Part shown: one piece after another, positions 1 to 9,649 of the stretch
Layout: every line of letters starts with the position of its first letter
Numbering within the stretch: position 1 is the stretch's first letter
NCBI GenBank assembly: GCA_030765265.1
Contig: JAVCCZ010000132.1
Location: 1 to 34,269, forward strand
Reading direction: 5' to 3'
From: Candidatus Erginobacter occultus
GTDB taxonomy: Bacteria; Auribacterota; Erginobacteria; Erginobacterales; Erginobacteraceae
Length of the DNA: 34,269 nt
Notes under the pieces: generated by a model
What the model was told of the DNA's origin: nothing
What the model saw: the letters and a program-made list of their open reading frames with translations, nothing else
Database searches by the model: none
Program-made: the position numbers and the translations under genes

Positions 1-3000
1 AACTGGAGCCACTCCCCGGGCAGGAACTCCGCCGTCCGGATGTAGTAGCCGTCGGTGTCGAGCTTGAGCGAGGGTGAGAGATGCCCGTAATCCCCGGAGG
101 TGGTATAGACATCCCCGGCCACCACTCCGGAGAAGATCCAGCCCGCCGGGACATCCCAGAGCGGGGCGGCAAACCCGTCAAATCCCTCGTCCAGACGCGT
201 GCAGATCTCCGGTGTCGGCGAGGCGGTCGGGGCCGGGGTCGGCGTCGCCGAGGGCGTCGGGGTGATTGACGGCGTCGGCGTAACGGAAGGCGTCGGCGTG
301 ATTGATGGTGTCGGCGTAACGGTTGGTGTCGGCGTGACCGAGGGCGTGGGTGTCACACTCGGGGTTGGCGTTACTGAAGGCGTCGGAGTAACCGACGGTG
401 TCGGCACCACGGAAGGCGTCGGCGTAATGGATGTTGTCGGCGCCGGTGAAGGCGTCGGCGTAACCGAAGGCGTCGGGGTCACCGTGGGCGTAACCGTAGA
501 GGTCGGGGTCACCGAAGGCGTCGGGGTGATTGACGGCGTCGGTGTAATTGAGGGGGTCGGAGTTATCGACGGCGTCGGCGTGATTGACGGCGTCGGTGAG
601 GGCGTCGGAGTTATTGACGGTGTCGGCGTAATTGAGGGTGTAGGCGGCGCCGTGGGCGTGGGAGTCACCGAAGGCGTCGGGGTCACCGAAGGCGTCGGCG
701 TCACACTCGGGGTCGGTGTCAATGTCGGCGTCGGACTCGACGTCGGCGTCGGCGTGATCAGGCACTTGACCAGGACGTCGTCCAGGGCCAGGTCGCCCAG
801 GCTCTTCTGATAGATGAACTGCACCTGGCTCGTCGAGGGGTTGAGAACCAAGCCGCTGAAGACCGTCCCGATCGCGGGGATGGGGAGAAGATCGGTCACG
901 GCGGCCCAGCCGACGGTAGCGGCGTACTCCTCGACCAGGAGGCTGCTGGAGGCATCGGTCCCCTGCCCCTTGACCCAGAACTGGAGCCACTCCCCGGGCA
1001 GGAACTCCGCCGTCCGGATGTAGTAGCCGTCGGTGTCGAGCTTGAGCGAGGGTGAGAGATGCCCGTAATCCCCGGAGGTGGTATAAACATCCCCGGCCAC
1101 CACTCCGGAGAAGATCCAGCCCGCCGGGATATCCCAGAGCGGGGCGGCAAACCCGTCAAATCCCTCGTCCAGACGCGTGCAGATCTCCGGTGTCGGCGAG
1201 GCGGTCGGAGCCGGGGTCGGCGTCACCGAGGGTGTGGGCGTGACCGAGGACGTCGGCGTCACCGACGGCGTCGGGGTGATCGAGGCGGTCGGGGTTGCCG
1301 ACGGCGTCGGGGTTATGCTCGGAGTCGGGGTGACCGACGGGGTGGGCGTAACCGAAGGCGTCGGGGTAATTGACGGGGTCGGCGTAATTGATGGAGTCGG
1401 CGTAATCGACGGAGTCGGGGTGATCGATGGAGTCGGCGTCACGCTCGGGGTCGGCGTGACCGAGGGGGTGGGCGTCACCGTCGGGGTCGGCGTGGCGGAA
1501 GGCGTCGGTGTCACCGACGGCGTCGGCACCACGGAAGGCGTGGGCGTAATGGATGTTGTCGGCGCCGGTGACGGCGTCGGCGTCACCGATGGCGTCGGCG
1601 TCACCGTGGGCGTAACCGAAGGCGTCGGGGTCACTGACGGGGTTGGCGTAATTGACGGCGTCGGGGTGATCGATGGCGTCGGCGTAATTGACGGCGTCGG
1701 GGTGATCGATGGCGTCGGCGTAATCGACGGAGTCGGCGTAACAGTCGGGGTCGGCGTCACCGAAGGCGTGGGCGTCACGCTCGGGGTCGGCGTAATCGAG
1801 GGAGTCGGCGGCGCCGTGGGTGTGGGTGTCACGGAAGGCGTCGGCGTCACCGACGGCGGCGGCGTCACACTCGGGGTCGGTGTCATTGTCGGCGTCGGAC
1901 TCGACGTCGGCGTCGGCGTGATCAGGCACTTGACCAGGACGTCGTCCAAGGCCAGATCCCCCAGGCTCTTCTGATAGGTAAACTGGACCTGGCGGGTCAA
2001 GGGGCTGAGAACCAGGCCGCTGAAGACCTTCCCCGCCGCGGGGATCGGGACGATCTCGGTCACCGCGGTCCAGCCGGCGTAATATTCTTCCACCAGCAGA
2101 CTGCTCGAAGTGTCGGTCCCCTGCCCCTTGACCCAGAACTGGAGCCACTCCCCGGGCAGGAACTCCGCGGTCCGGATGTAGTAGCCGTCAGTGTCGAGCT
2201 TGAGCGAGGGAGAGAGATGTCCGTAATCCCCGGAGGTGGTATAGACATCCCCGGCCTCCACCCCGGAGAAGATCCAGCCCGCCGGGATATCCCAGAGCGG
2301 GGCGGCAAACCCGTCAAATCCCTCGTCCAGACGCGTGCAGATTTCCGGTGTCGGCGAGGCGGTCGGGGCCGGGGTCGGCGTCACCGAGGGCGTCGGAGTG
2401 ATTGACGGCGTCGGCGTAATCGAGGGGGTCGGAGTTATCGACGGCGTCGGCGTAATCGAAGGGGTCGGCGTAACGGTCGGGGTCGGCGTGACCGAGGGCG
2501 TGGGTGTCACACTCGGGGTCGGCGTTACTGAAGGCGTCGGGGTCACCGACGGTGTCGGCACCACGGAAGGCGTCGGCGTGATTGATGATGTCGGCGCCGG
2601 TGACGGCGTCGGAGTCACCGACGGCGTCGGGGTCACCGTGGGCGTAACCGTAGAGGTCGGGGTCACCGACGGCGTCGGGGTAATCGAGGGGGTCGGAGTG
2701 ATCGAGGGCGTCGGTGTAATTGACGGCGTCGGTGAGGGCGTCGGAGTTATCGACGGCGTCGGCGTAATTGAGGGTGTCGGCGGCGCCGTGGGCGTGGGAG
2801 TCACCGAAGGCGTCGGAGTCACCGTGGACGTCGGCGTCACACTCGGGGTCGGTGTCAGTGTCGGCGTCGGACTCGACGACGGCGTCGGCGTGATCAGGCA
2901 CTTGACCAGGACGTCGTCCAGGGCCAGGTCGCCAAGGCTCTTCTGATAGGTAAACTGGACCTGGCTGGTCAAGGGGCTGAGAACCAGGCCGCTGAAGACC

Positions 3001-3320
3001 GTCCCCGCCGCGGGGATCGGGACGATCTCGGTCACCGCGGTCCACCCGGCGTAATATTCTTCGACCAGCAGGCTGCTCGAAGTGTCGGTCCCCTGCCCCT
3101 TGACCCAGAACTGGAGCCACTCCCCGGGCAGGAACTCCGCGGTCCGGATGTAGTAGCCGTCAGTGTCGAGCTTGAGCGAAGGTGAGAGATGTCCGTAGTC
3201 CCCGGAGGTGGTATAGACATCCCCGGCCGCCACCCCGGAGAAGGTCCAACCCGCCGGAACATCCCAGAGCGGCGCGGCAAACCCGTCAAATCCCGCGTCC
3301 AGCCGGGTGCAGATCTCCGG
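1..3320 (-). repeat. Tandem ~1-kb repeat units inside the giant gene
   Basis: The same landmark (AACTGGAGCCACTCC) recurs at 1, 979, 2137 and 3109, giving unit lengths of 978, 1158 and 972 bp; a diverged copy lies at 3739. Each unit holds one sandwich domain and one Thr-Pro linker. The domain parts of these units are nearly identical at nucleotide level, so they arose by recent duplication. Unit lengths differ by multiples of 6 bp (6 and 180), i.e. by whole Thr-Pro or TPTPSV steps in the linkers, so the frame is always kept. Confidence 0.9.
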
Positions 3321-6300
3321 TGTCGGCGAGGCGGTCGGCTCTGCCGTAGGAGTCGGGGTCGGAGTAGCACTGGGCGCAATCGAGGGAGTCGGGGTCGCAG
3401 TCGGGGGTACGGTCGGTGTCGGAGTTCTCGTCGGAGTCACCGTTGGGGTCGCGGTCGGCGGAACGGTCGGCGGTGGAGTCTTGACCGGGGTAAGAGTCGG
3501 GGTCGGAGACGGCGTGGTCAGGCAGCTGACTAAAACATCATCAAAAGCGAGATCTCCCGCGGACTTATCATAAGTAAAGCGCAACCGCGTAGTGGAAGTG
3601 AGCAGATTAAAAGCTCCCAGTGTACTCCCGGTTGTCGGGAGCGAACTTATATCGGTAACCATACTCCAGCTGTCGATCGAGTAGTACTCCTCCACCAGAA
3701 GATGACTGGTTGAGTCGGTCCCCTGGCCTTTAACCCAGAACTGGAGCCAGTTTCCTTCGGCAAAAGCTGTCGTCTCGATAATATCCCCGGTAGTGTCCAG
3801 TTTGATCGACGGGGAGAGATGTCCAAAACTCCCCACCGCGGTATAGGTATCGGAATTCAGGTTACAGCCGGTAAAGGTCCAGCCGGCCGGCCGGGTCCCG
3901 GTATTGTAACCGTCAAACCCTTCGTCGATCCGGGTACAGATCGCCGGGGTCGGAGTCGGGGTGATCACCCGGGGAGTGGGAGTAACCGAGGGGGATGGAG
4001 TCGGGGTGATCACCCGGGGAGTGGGGGTGACAGAGGGAGTGGGAGAAGGGAAGTCGGCCGGGAAGTTGAAGCGGGCGGCAAAGGCGTCATAGTCTCCGGC
4101 CCGGGAGGACTGGTAGGCGTTGAGGACCGGAAAGTTGGAGGAATTGGTATAACCGCCGATCGCGATATCGGGGGGATCAACCGCCAGCGCCCGGCCCCGG
4201 TCCTCCCCCGAACCGCCCAGGTAGCTGGAATACTCCAGGGCCGAACCGGCGGGGTTGAAACGAGCCAGATAAGCGTCCCAGCCGCCGCCGGAAGTGGACT
4301 GGTAGGCGTTGACCGCCGGGAAGTTGGAGGACTTCGTGGCCCCGGCCACGGAAGCCCGGCCGTCGGTCACCCGCAGGGCGTAGCATTCCTCCAGGTCACT
4401 CCCCCCGAGATAGGTGGAATAACCGAGAGTGGAGCCGTCGGCGGCCAACCGGGCGACAAAGGTATCGCTGGTTCCGGAGAGGCTCCCCTGATAGGCGCTG
4501 GCGATCGGGAAGTTAGCCGAGAAGGTATCTCCCACCAGGTAAACATCCCCCCCGGCATCAAGGCCGACCCCGCTGGCGAAATCGGCGTCGTTGCCGCCGA
4601 GGTAAGTGGAGAAGACCAGGGAAGTCCCCCCGGAGGAGAACCGGGCCAGGTAGGCGTCATAGCCGCCCGCCAGCGCCGCCTGATAAGCCGCCACGGTGGG
4701 GAAATCTCCGGAGTAGGTCAAGCCGGCCAGATAGATTTCTCCGCTGGAAACGGCAATCGCCAACCCCTCGTCGTCATTCGCCCCCCCGAAGTAGGTGGAA
4801 TATAGCAGCGATTGCCCGTCCGCGGCGAAGCGGGTAATACAAGCATCGTAGTCGCCCCCGGGCGTCCCTCCGTGCGAGGACTGGTAGGCGCCGACGACCG
4901 GGAAATCGCCGGAATTGGTGTACCCGGCCAGATAGGGGGTGTCGTTTTCAACGAAAATTCCGTAACTCCGGTCATTTTCATTCCCCCCCAGATAGGTGGA
5001 GTAGAGAAGATCGGTGCCCCCGGAGGAGAACTTGGCGAGAAAGGCATCGGTGGAGCCGGACCGGTACGACTGGTAGGCGTTGACTACAGGGAAATTATAG
5101 GAATAAGTGGTCCCGGCCACGTAGGCCTGGCCGGACGAGTCAACCGCCAGGGCGTTGACGTAATCGGCTGAAGACCCCCCCAGGTAGGAGGAGTAAATCA
5201 GGCTCTGCCCATCGGAGGAGAACTTGGTCAGGAAAACATCGTAATTTCCGGCGTTGCCGGATTGATAGGCGTTGGCGACCGGAAAATTGCTCGACCGGGT
5301 GTAACCGGTCAGATAGATCGAGCCATCAACGATCTCGATCCCCCGGGTGTACTCATTGCCGGTGCCGCCGAGGTAGGTGGAATACTCCAGGGCCAGGTTG
5401 GCCGGGGTCGGGGTCGGTCCGGACGGGGTCAGGGTGGGGACCGGGGTCGGCGGCAGAGTCGGGGTCACGGTGGGGGTGGCGGTCGGAGGCGGGGTCGGCG
5501 GCAAGGACGGGGTCGGGGTCGGAGTTTCGTAGTCGCCCGGCGTCACCGTCGCCGTCGGCGGCGCGCTGGGGGTCGGGGCCGGCGTCGGTGAGGTGTAATC
5601 CACCGGGGTCGGCGTAATCAGAGAGGGATTACCCCGGATAATGATGTCGTCGAGGGCGATGTTGCCCACCGATTTTTTTAAGGTAAAGCGAATCCGATCG
5701 GTAGGATTGTAGAGATTGATCGGCCCTACCGTAACCCCGTGCTTGCTATTGGGTAGATACGTGAACTCACCTAACGGATACCATTGACCATCGTAGTGAT
5801 CCTCAACCAGCAGGGAGGTGGTGATATCGTTGCCGGCCCCCCGCATCCAGAACTGGAGCGAGGCGGCGTCATAAAGGACCTCGGTGGTGATCTGGGCCCC
5901 GGCGGTCTCGAGCTTGATCGAGGGAGGCGCCTGGCCGCAGTAATCGGGGTTGATATAACTGTCGCTGTTCTGGTTGCAGTTAAGAAATGTCCAGCCGGCT
6001 GGACGGACGCCAGCCGTAAAGCCGGTAAAATCTTCATCAACCACAATCTCGTGGGCGGTGACGTGGAAGGTCTTGGTTACCGGCTTGTGGGTGATCCCCT
6101 CGTAATAGAGGTCGTCGTACTGGATGGGCGGAACGGCAGAGAGGGGGACAAAGATATGGTCGTCAAAGACGTGGCCGGCGGTAAAGGTCTGGAACGAGGT
6201 GTAGGCCTGGCCGACGTTGGTGGTGATGGTCAGGTCGTCGAGGAGGGCGTTGGGCATTATCCAGTCGTAGGGATAGGTGCGGGGGGTGGTCGAGTTGGTT

Positions 6301-7490
6301 TGGGAGTTCCCCTCCCGGTCCATCGGGATGTAATCGTTGTAGTTGAGATAAGTCGCGAAAACGGCCAGGCAGGGCTCGCTGGCCGGGGAGCGGGAATAGG
6401 CGTTCATATCCCCGGCCAGGACCGCGTAATGGCTCTGCATATCAAACTCGGCTTCCATATAACCTTTAAGCTGGTCGGCCTGGTCCTCCCGGATCAGCCG
6501 GTCGGATGTAGTGTTTCCGGCCTTGAGATGGACGGAGACGATCTGAAGGTCCCGGTCGCCGGGAATATCGACCACCGCCCAGGCGAAGTTCCTCCCCAAC
6601 GACTCGTGGCCGACGTCCTCCCAGGTCCCGGCGGTCAGGATCGACCAGCGGCTGATAATCCCGTTGGCGGCGCCGGCGGTCTCGATGTAATAATCGAAGT
6701 CGCTCCCGAAGGCGGTATCCACCCATTCCCGGACGCCGGAATAGGTGGACTGGACGCTGAACTCTTGAACGCTGACAATGTCCGGCCCCAATCCCTGGAA
6801 GATCCGGGCCGCCGGATCACCGTAGCGGTACTTGAAAGCCATAATGTTGGTGGTGCAGATGGTCAGCGACTCCTGGTGGGAGCCCGGGGTCGGCGGCGGC
6901 GTCGGGGTCTTGTAGCCAAACGGAGTCGGAGTAGTGACACCGGCGGTCGGGGTCGGAACCGGGGTCAAGGTCGGGAGCGGGGTCGGGGTCTTGGAGAGGG
7001 AGGCGATCAGAACATCGTCAAAGCCCAGATTGCCGTCCAATTTATCGTAGGTAAATTTCAGCTGGCTGGTCGAGGGATTGAGGGAGAGGTCACCGATCGT
7101 CGTCCCGGAGGTGGGGAGATAACTGATCTGGGTCAGGGTGTGCCAGGTACTGTAATACTCTTCGACCAGGAGGTTGCTGGTGATATCCGTCCCCTGTCCC
7201 TTGACCCAGAAGCGGAGCCAATCGGGTCCGGAGAAGGTGGAGGTGGTGATCGCGTCGTCGGTGGCGTCAAGCTTGATCGAGGGGGAGGCGGAGCCGTAAT
7301 CCCCGGCCGTGGTATAGGTATCGGTATTTTGATCGCAGCCGGTAAAGGTCCAGCCGGACGGCCGGGTCCCGGTATCGAAACCGTCAAACCCCTCCTCGAT
7401 CAGGGCGCCCCGAACGGAGGAGAGGAAAAGGGAGAACGACAGAAAAGCCAGGGCACAAAATCCCCGCCGGAGATAGCTGCCGATCCTCAA
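1..7490 (-). CDS. Giant secreted modular surface protein, 5' part complete, 3' end outside the window
   Basis: The frame is open from the left edge to a TTG at 7490, preceded 8 nt upstream by an AAGGAGGG-type ribosome binding site; I read all stretches codon by codon and saw no stop. At least 2496 residues. Visible order: signal peptide (1-28, ending SSVRG), beta-sandwich domain 1 (30-165), PT linker, EEP nuclease-like domain (about 205-466), sandwich 2 (480-622), PT linker, seven SBBP propeller repeats (about 698-1145, each with STYLGG and NFPV.NAYQS motifs), then sandwich domains 3-7 separated by long [12 protein letters not shown] linkers. Each sandwich carries [26 protein letters not shown] and DLALDDVLV motifs, resembling choice-of-anchor or cleaved-adhesin jelly rolls. 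In the EEP domain E243 (VQE), H321 (VHL), D361/N363 (GDMN), D409 (YDW) and D444/H445 (DDH) match the family's catalytic set, so an active secreted nuclease or phosphodiesterase is plausible. Substrate unknown. Confidence 0.88.
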   Translation of the reverse strand, partial: MRIGSYLRRGFCALAFLSFSLFLSSVRGALIEEGFDGFDTGTRPSGWTFTGCDQNTDTYTTAGDYGSASPSIKLDATDDAITTSTFSGPDWLRFWVKGQGTDITSNLLVEEYYSTWHTLTQISYLPTSGTTIGDLSLNPSTSQLKFTYDKLDGNLGFDDVLIASLSKTPTPLPTLTPVPTPTAGVTTPTPFGYKTPTPPPTPGSHQESLTICTTNIMAFKYRYGDPAARIFQGLGPDIVSVQEFSVQSTYSGVREWVDTAFGSDFDYYIETAGAANGIISRWSILTAGTWEDVGHESLGRNFAWAVVDIPGDRDLQIVSVHLKAGNTTSDRLIREDQADQLKGYMEAEFDMQSHYAVLAGDMNAYSRSPASEPCLAVFATYLNYNDYIPMDREGNSQTNSTTPRTYPYDWIMPNALLDDLTITTNVGQAYTSFQTFTAGHVFDDHIFVPLSAVPPIQYDDLYYEGITHKPVTKTFHVTAHEIVVDEDFTGFTAGVRPAGWTFLNCNQNSDSYINPDYCGQAPPSIKLETAGAQITTEVLYDAASLQFWMRGAGNDITTSLLVEDHYDGQWYPLGEFTYLPNSKHGVTVGPINLYNPTDRIRFTLKKSVGNIALDDIIIRGNPSLITPTPVDYTSPTPAPTPSAPPTATVTPGDYETPTPTPSLPPTPPPTATPTVTPTLPPTPVPTLTPSGPTPTPANLALEYSTYLGGTGNEYTRGIEIVDGSIYLTGYTRSSNFPVANAYQSGNAGNYDVFLTKFSSDGQSLIYSSYLGGSSADYVNALAVDSSGQAYVAGTTYSYNFPVVNAYQSYRSGSTDAFLAKFSSGGTDLLYSTYLGGNENDRSYGIFVENDTPYLAGYTNSGDFPVVGAYQSSHGGTPGGDYDACITRFAADGQSLLYSTYFGGANDDEGLAIAVSSGEIYLAGLTYSGDFPTVAAYQAALAGGYDAYLARFSSGGTSLVFSTYLGGNDADFASGVGLDAGGDVYLVGDTFSANFPIASAYQGSLSGTSDTFVARLAADGSTLGYSTYLGGSDLEECYALRVTDGRASVAGATKSSNFPAVNAYQSTSGGGWDAYLARFNPAGSALEYSSYLGGSGEDRGRALAVDPPDIAIGGYTNSSNFPVLNAYQSSRAGDYDAFAARFNFPADFPSPTPSVTPTPRVITPTPSPSVTPTPRVITPTPTPAICTRIDEGFDGYNTGTRPAGWTFTGCNLNSDTYTAVGSFGHLSPSIKLDTTGDIIETTAFAEGNWLQFWVKGQGTDSTSHLLVEEYYSIDSWSMVTDISSLPTTGSTLGAFNLLTSTTRLRFTYDKSAGDLAFDDVLVSCLTTPSPTPTLTPVKTPPPTVPPTATPTVTPTRTPTPTVPPTATPTPSIAPSATPTPTPTAEPTASPTPEICTRLDAGFDGFAAPLWDVPAGWTFSGVAAGDVYTTSGDYGHLSPSLKLDTDGYYIRTAEFLPGEWLQFWVKGQGTDTSSSLLVEEYYAGWTAVTEIVPIPAAGTVFSGLVLSPLTSQVQFTYQKSLGDLALDDVLVKCLITPTPSSSPTPTLTPTPSVTPTSTVTPTPSVTPTPTAPPTPSITPTPSITPTPSPTPSITPTPSITPTPSITPTPSVTPTSTVTPTVTPTPSVTPTPSPAPTSSITPTPSVVPTPSVTPTPSVTPTPSVTPTPSVTPTPTVTPTPSITPTPSITPTPSITPTPSITPTPSVTPTPAPTASPTPEICTRLDEGFDGFAAPLWDIPAGWIFSGVEAGDVYTTSGDYGHLSPSLKLDTDGYYIRTAEFLPGEWLQFWVKGQGTDTSSSLLVEEYYAGWTAVTEIVPIPAAGKVFSGLVLSPLTRQVQFTYQKSLGDLALDDVLVKCLITPTPTSSPTPTMTPTPSVTPPPSVTPTPSVTPTPTAPPTPSITPTPSVTPTPSVTPTPTVTPTPSITPTPSITPTPSITPTPSITPTPSITPTPSVTPTPSVTPTVTPTPSVTPTPSPAPTTSITPTPSVVPTPSVTPTPSATPTPTVTPTPSVTPTPSVTPTPSITPTPSITPTPSITPTPSITPTPSVTPTPSVTPTPSITPTPSATPTASITPTPSVTPTSSVTPTPSVTPTPAPTASPTPEICTRLDEGFDGFAAPLWDIPAGWIFSGVVAGDVYTTSGDYGHLSPSLKLDTDGYYIRTAEFLPGEWLQFWVKGQGTDASSSLLVEEYAATVGWAAVTDLLPIPAIGTVFSGLVLNPSTSQVQFIYQKSLGDLALDDVLVKCLITPTPTSSPTPTLTPTPSVTPTPSVTPTPSVTPTPTAPPTPSITPTPSITPTPSPTPSITPTPSITPTPSITPTPSITPTPSVTPTSTVTPTVTPTPSVTPTPSPAPTTSITPTPSVVPTPSVTPTPSVTPTPSVTPTPSVTPTPTVTPTPSITPTPSVTPTPSITPTPSATPTPAPTASPTPEICTRLDEGFDGFAAPLWDVPAGWIFSGVVAGDVYTTSGDYGHLSPSLKLDTDGYYIRTAEFLPGEWLQ
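4055..5398 (-). other. SBBP-type seven-bladed beta-propeller region of the giant protein
   Basis: Seven consecutive repeats of about 60-65 residues, each starting like LEYSTYLGG and continuing with a Y(L/V)AG.T, NFPV.NAYQS and DA(F/Y)LA(K/R)F pattern. This is the SBBP/beta-propeller repeat seen in large secreted bacterial proteins. Seven copies would close one propeller. The region is bounded on both sides by Pro/Thr-rich linkers. Confidence 0.82.
6095..6875 (-). other. Endonuclease/exonuclease/phosphatase (DNase I-like) domain within the giant protein
   Basis: This segment encodes roughly residues 205-466 of the giant protein. The successive motifs [41 protein letters not shown] and [10 protein letters not shown] follow the order of the Mg-dependent EEP fold (DNase I, exonuclease III, sphingomyelinase-type enzymes). 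All metal-binding and catalytic positions I can align are present. The domain sits between two jelly-roll domains and is flanked by PT linkers, so it would be displayed outside the cell. Whether it cuts DNA, RNA, phospholipid or something else cannot be told from sequence alone. Confidence 0.8.
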
Positions 7491-7621
7491 AAGCGATACC
7501 CTCCTTCCTTCTTATAATGATGCGCCCGGCAACATTCCCGGAGGCGACCTTTCCGCTGAATATTTAATACTATATATATCAAAGGGAAAAAACAAGAAAA
7601 TCGGCTGAATATCTGTTGTTT
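7491..7621 (-). promoter_or_regulatory. AT-rich leader and putative promoter of the giant gene
   Basis: The gap between the stop of the WD40-like gene and the TTG start is much more AT-rich than its surroundings. Reading the minus strand, TTGTTT (7590-7595) and TAGTAT (7567-7572) lie 17 nt apart, an acceptable sigma-70-like pair, which would leave a leader of about 70 nt ending in the AAGGAGGG site (7498-7505). The pair was picked by eye. Confidence 0.3.
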
Positions 7622-9451
7622 TCAGCGCAACGGCAGATAACCGGGTCCGCCCCAATAGGCCCGGGTGAGGCCGCGGATCGCCCAGAGCCCGGTAGCCGGG
7701 CGATAGATCGAGATCGAGGCCCGGCCCGAGACGCTGTAGTCGGCCGGTTGGGGAAGATCTCCGGCCTTTCCGAAGTAGATCCGGGTCAGCCCCTTCACCG
7801 CCCAGAGTCCGTCCGCCGGGCGGAAGATCGCGGGATCGGCATAACCGTCCCCTCCGTAGCCGGCCGGGGCCGGGAAGTCGCCCGAGCGGCCGAAGTAAAT
7901 CCGGGTCAGCCCACGGACCGCCCAGAGACCGGCGGACGGCCGGAAGATTGCCGGCCGAGCGGCAAACGGGCCGGTGTAGGTCTCCGGGACCGGAAGGTCT
8001 CCGGCCCCGCCGAAATAGAAACGGGTCAGACCCTTTACCGCCCAGAGACCGGCGGACGGCCGGAAGATTCCCGGATCGGTCACCCCGTCCCCGGTATAAT
8101 TGGCGGGGACCGGGATATCCCCTCCCCCGCCGAAATAAAACCTGGTGATCGACCGGATGGCCCAGAGTCCGGTCGCCGGGCGGAAGATCCCCGGATGGGT
8201 TATCCCCTCGCCGAGATAATCGCCGGGGACGGGGATATCGCCGGGCCGGCCGAAATATTCCACCGTCGGGCTCTGGCCCGAGCTGTGAGCGATCAGCCAC
8301 CGGCCGTCCTGGCCGTTCCAGACCGCCAGGTCGGCCCGCCCGTCGCCGTCGTAGTCGTTCCCACCCAAGACCAGCCAGGAGGGGTCCGGATCCGGGGTGG
8401 AGGTGACCTCCGGGCTGGGGGTGGCCCGGGCGGTGGCGGTAGGGGACGGGGAGGGCTCAACGGTCGGGACCGGAGAGACGGTGGCGGTGGGGACCGGAGA
8501 CGAGGTCGGCGTCACCGTCGGCGGCGGGGTCGGGGAGGGCTCCGGTCCTTGCTCCCAGACGTAGAGGTTCCCTCCGGTGGAACCCCCGTAGATGTAATCC
8601 CCGCCGGCAAAGATTGAGTTGAGCCAATCGGACCCGGCGGCCAGGTCATCGGTAAAGAAAAGATCGTAACGGTTCCAGACCCGGGCCAGGTCATCGTCGG
8701 TCGCGCCGAAGATAAACCTCTCCCGGCTATAGACCGAGTTGATCCAGTCCCCGGGGCCCGCCAGGACCCCCTGGAGAACGAATCCGGGACGGCTCCAGAG
8801 ATAAATCCCGCCGTCCTTGTTCGCTCCGTAGAGCCGGTCTCCGTCGGCGAAGACCGCCAGGAAGCCCTCTCCCGCGACCAGTCGCCGGTGGAGGGAAAAG
8901 TCGGCCCGGGACCAGACGTAGACCGCCCCGTCCTCGCCGGCCCCGTAAAAATAATCGCCGTCGCCAAAAACACCGTTGAGGACGTCTTCGCAGTCGTCGA
9001 GCGCCCGGTTGAAGGCCAGGGTCGGCCGATCCCAGATGTAGAGACGGGAATCGCCGCTCGCCCCGCAGATATAATCGCCGTCGGCGAAGACCGAGTAGAT
9101 CGGTCCCCCGCCGAGTTCGAGGACCGACTGGAGGGAGAAATCGCTCTCGTTCCAGAGATAGACGGCCCCGTCCGAGCAACCGGCCAGGATCGATCCGCCA
9201 CTGACGGCTACCGAGTTGAGATAGGTGGAAGACGCGGGGAGGACGGACTGGAGGGAGAAGTCGGAATCGGACCAGACGTATAGACGGCCGTCGCCCCCGG
9301 CCCCGAAAATCCGGCCGCCGGCGGCGGTCACCGAGTTGATACTGAGCGTAGAGTCGGAGAGCACCGCCCGGAGATCGAAGGGCGCCCCCCGCAAAGCGGG
9401 AACCGCGAAAAACAGCGCCGGCAGAACCAATAAATACTTGACCCGCGACAT
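7622..9451 (-). CDS. Secreted protein: WD40-like seven-repeat propeller + PT linker + 40-residue FG-GAP-like repeats
   Basis: 609 residues from the ATG at 9451; a longer frame upstream exists, but this start places a clean signal peptide (residues 1-22, ending PALRG) at the N terminus with AAAGG upstream. Residues about 23-302 hold seven 40-residue repeats ending in (L/V)Y(V/L)W, e.g. GRLYVW, AVYLW, GNLYVW, consistent with a seven-bladed propeller. A Pro/Thr/Ser linker (303-353) follows, then about six 40-residue repeats (355-609) of the form [10 protein letters not shown]...PGIFRP..GLWAV.GLTR.YFG. The DYDGDGRADLAVW of the first repeat resembles the Asp-rich calcium loops of FG-GAP/VCBS repeats. 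It follows the same architectural logic as the proteins at 16528-18201 and 1-7490. Probably exported to the cell surface; ligand unknown. Confidence 0.85.
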   Translation of the reverse strand: MSRVKYLLVLPALFFAVPALRGAPFDLRAVLSDSTLSINSVTAAGGRIFGAGGDGRLYVWSDSDFSLQSVLPASSTYLNSVAVSGGSILAGCSDGAVYLWNESDFSLQSVLELGGGPIYSVFADGDYICGASGDSRLYIWDRPTLAFNRALDDCEDVLNGVFGDGDYFYGAGEDGAVYVWSRADFSLHRRLVAGEGFLAVFADGDRLYGANKDGGIYLWSRPGFVLQGVLAGPGDWINSVYSRERFIFGATDDDLARVWNRYDLFFTDDLAAGSDWLNSIFAGGDYIYGGSTGGNLYVWEQGPEPSPTPPPTVTPTSSPVPTATVSPVPTVEPSPSPTATARATPSPEVTSTPDPDPSWLVLGGNDYDGDGRADLAVWNGQDGRWLIAHSSGQSPTVEYFGRPGDIPVPGDYLGEGITHPGIFRPATGLWAIRSITRFYFGGGGDIPVPANYTGDGVTDPGIFRPSAGLWAVKGLTRFYFGGAGDLPVPETYTGPFAARPAIFRPSAGLWAVRGLTRIYFGRSGDFPAPAGYGGDGYADPAIFRPADGLWAVKGLTRIYFGKAGDLPQPADYSVSGRASISIYRPATGLWAIRGLTRAYWGGPGYLPLR

Positions 9452-9649
9452 AGAGACCTTTTCGACCGGACAGAAAAAACGATTGGTTGAATAAAAAAAG
9501 GCAAATCCGAAAAAATAATTAAAACCGCCCAAGTTACTTGTGTTAATATAGCTTTCTCCAATCCTGATGTCAAGCCGGTGGGGCGGATTCACCCCACCTC
9601 AAAACCAAACCGCGCTCTTAATCAATCAACCCAACCCGGAGAGATCGCC
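9452..9649. promoter_or_regulatory. AT-rich divergent intergenic region
   Basis: 198 bp between the divergently transcribed WD40-like gene and the FAD oxidoreductase. The part at 9465-9560 is markedly AT-rich, with A-runs and the TA-rich hexamer TTAATA near 9543. Promoters for both directions most likely lie here, but I could not fit a convincing -35/-10 pair for either. Confidence 0.35.

Noticed and set aside
178-3379. Minus-strand Asp/Ala-rich frames ([11 protein letters not shown]...) at 178-990, 1156-2148, 2314-3120
   Set aside because: Shifted frames of the same low-complexity repeats; the real frame is the one giving TPTPS and the jelly-roll motifs without interruption.
200-3520. CRISPR-like array impression from regularly spaced repeats
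   Set aside because: The repeats are 6/18-bp codon steps of a Thr-Pro linker without unique spacers; they lie inside an open reading frame and have no cas neighbours.
199-3573. Plus-strand glycine/valine-rich frames (VGVTEGVGV...) at 199-810, 1177-1974, 2335-2946 and 3307-3573
   Set aside because: They are exact antisense shadows of the Thr-Pro linkers: the reverse complement of TPTPSV codons is stop-free. No ribosome sites; boundaries follow the linkers.
5784-7517. Plus-strand 577-codon frame
   Set aside because: Antisense to the EEP and jelly-roll domains of the giant protein, no recognisable domain, and it continues into the AT-rich promoter region.
9578-9649. Extended N terminus of the FAD oxidoreductase (ATG at 9578)
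   Set aside because: The 24 added residues have no family similarity, overlap the divergent promoter region, and the GTG at 9650 has the better ribosome site.
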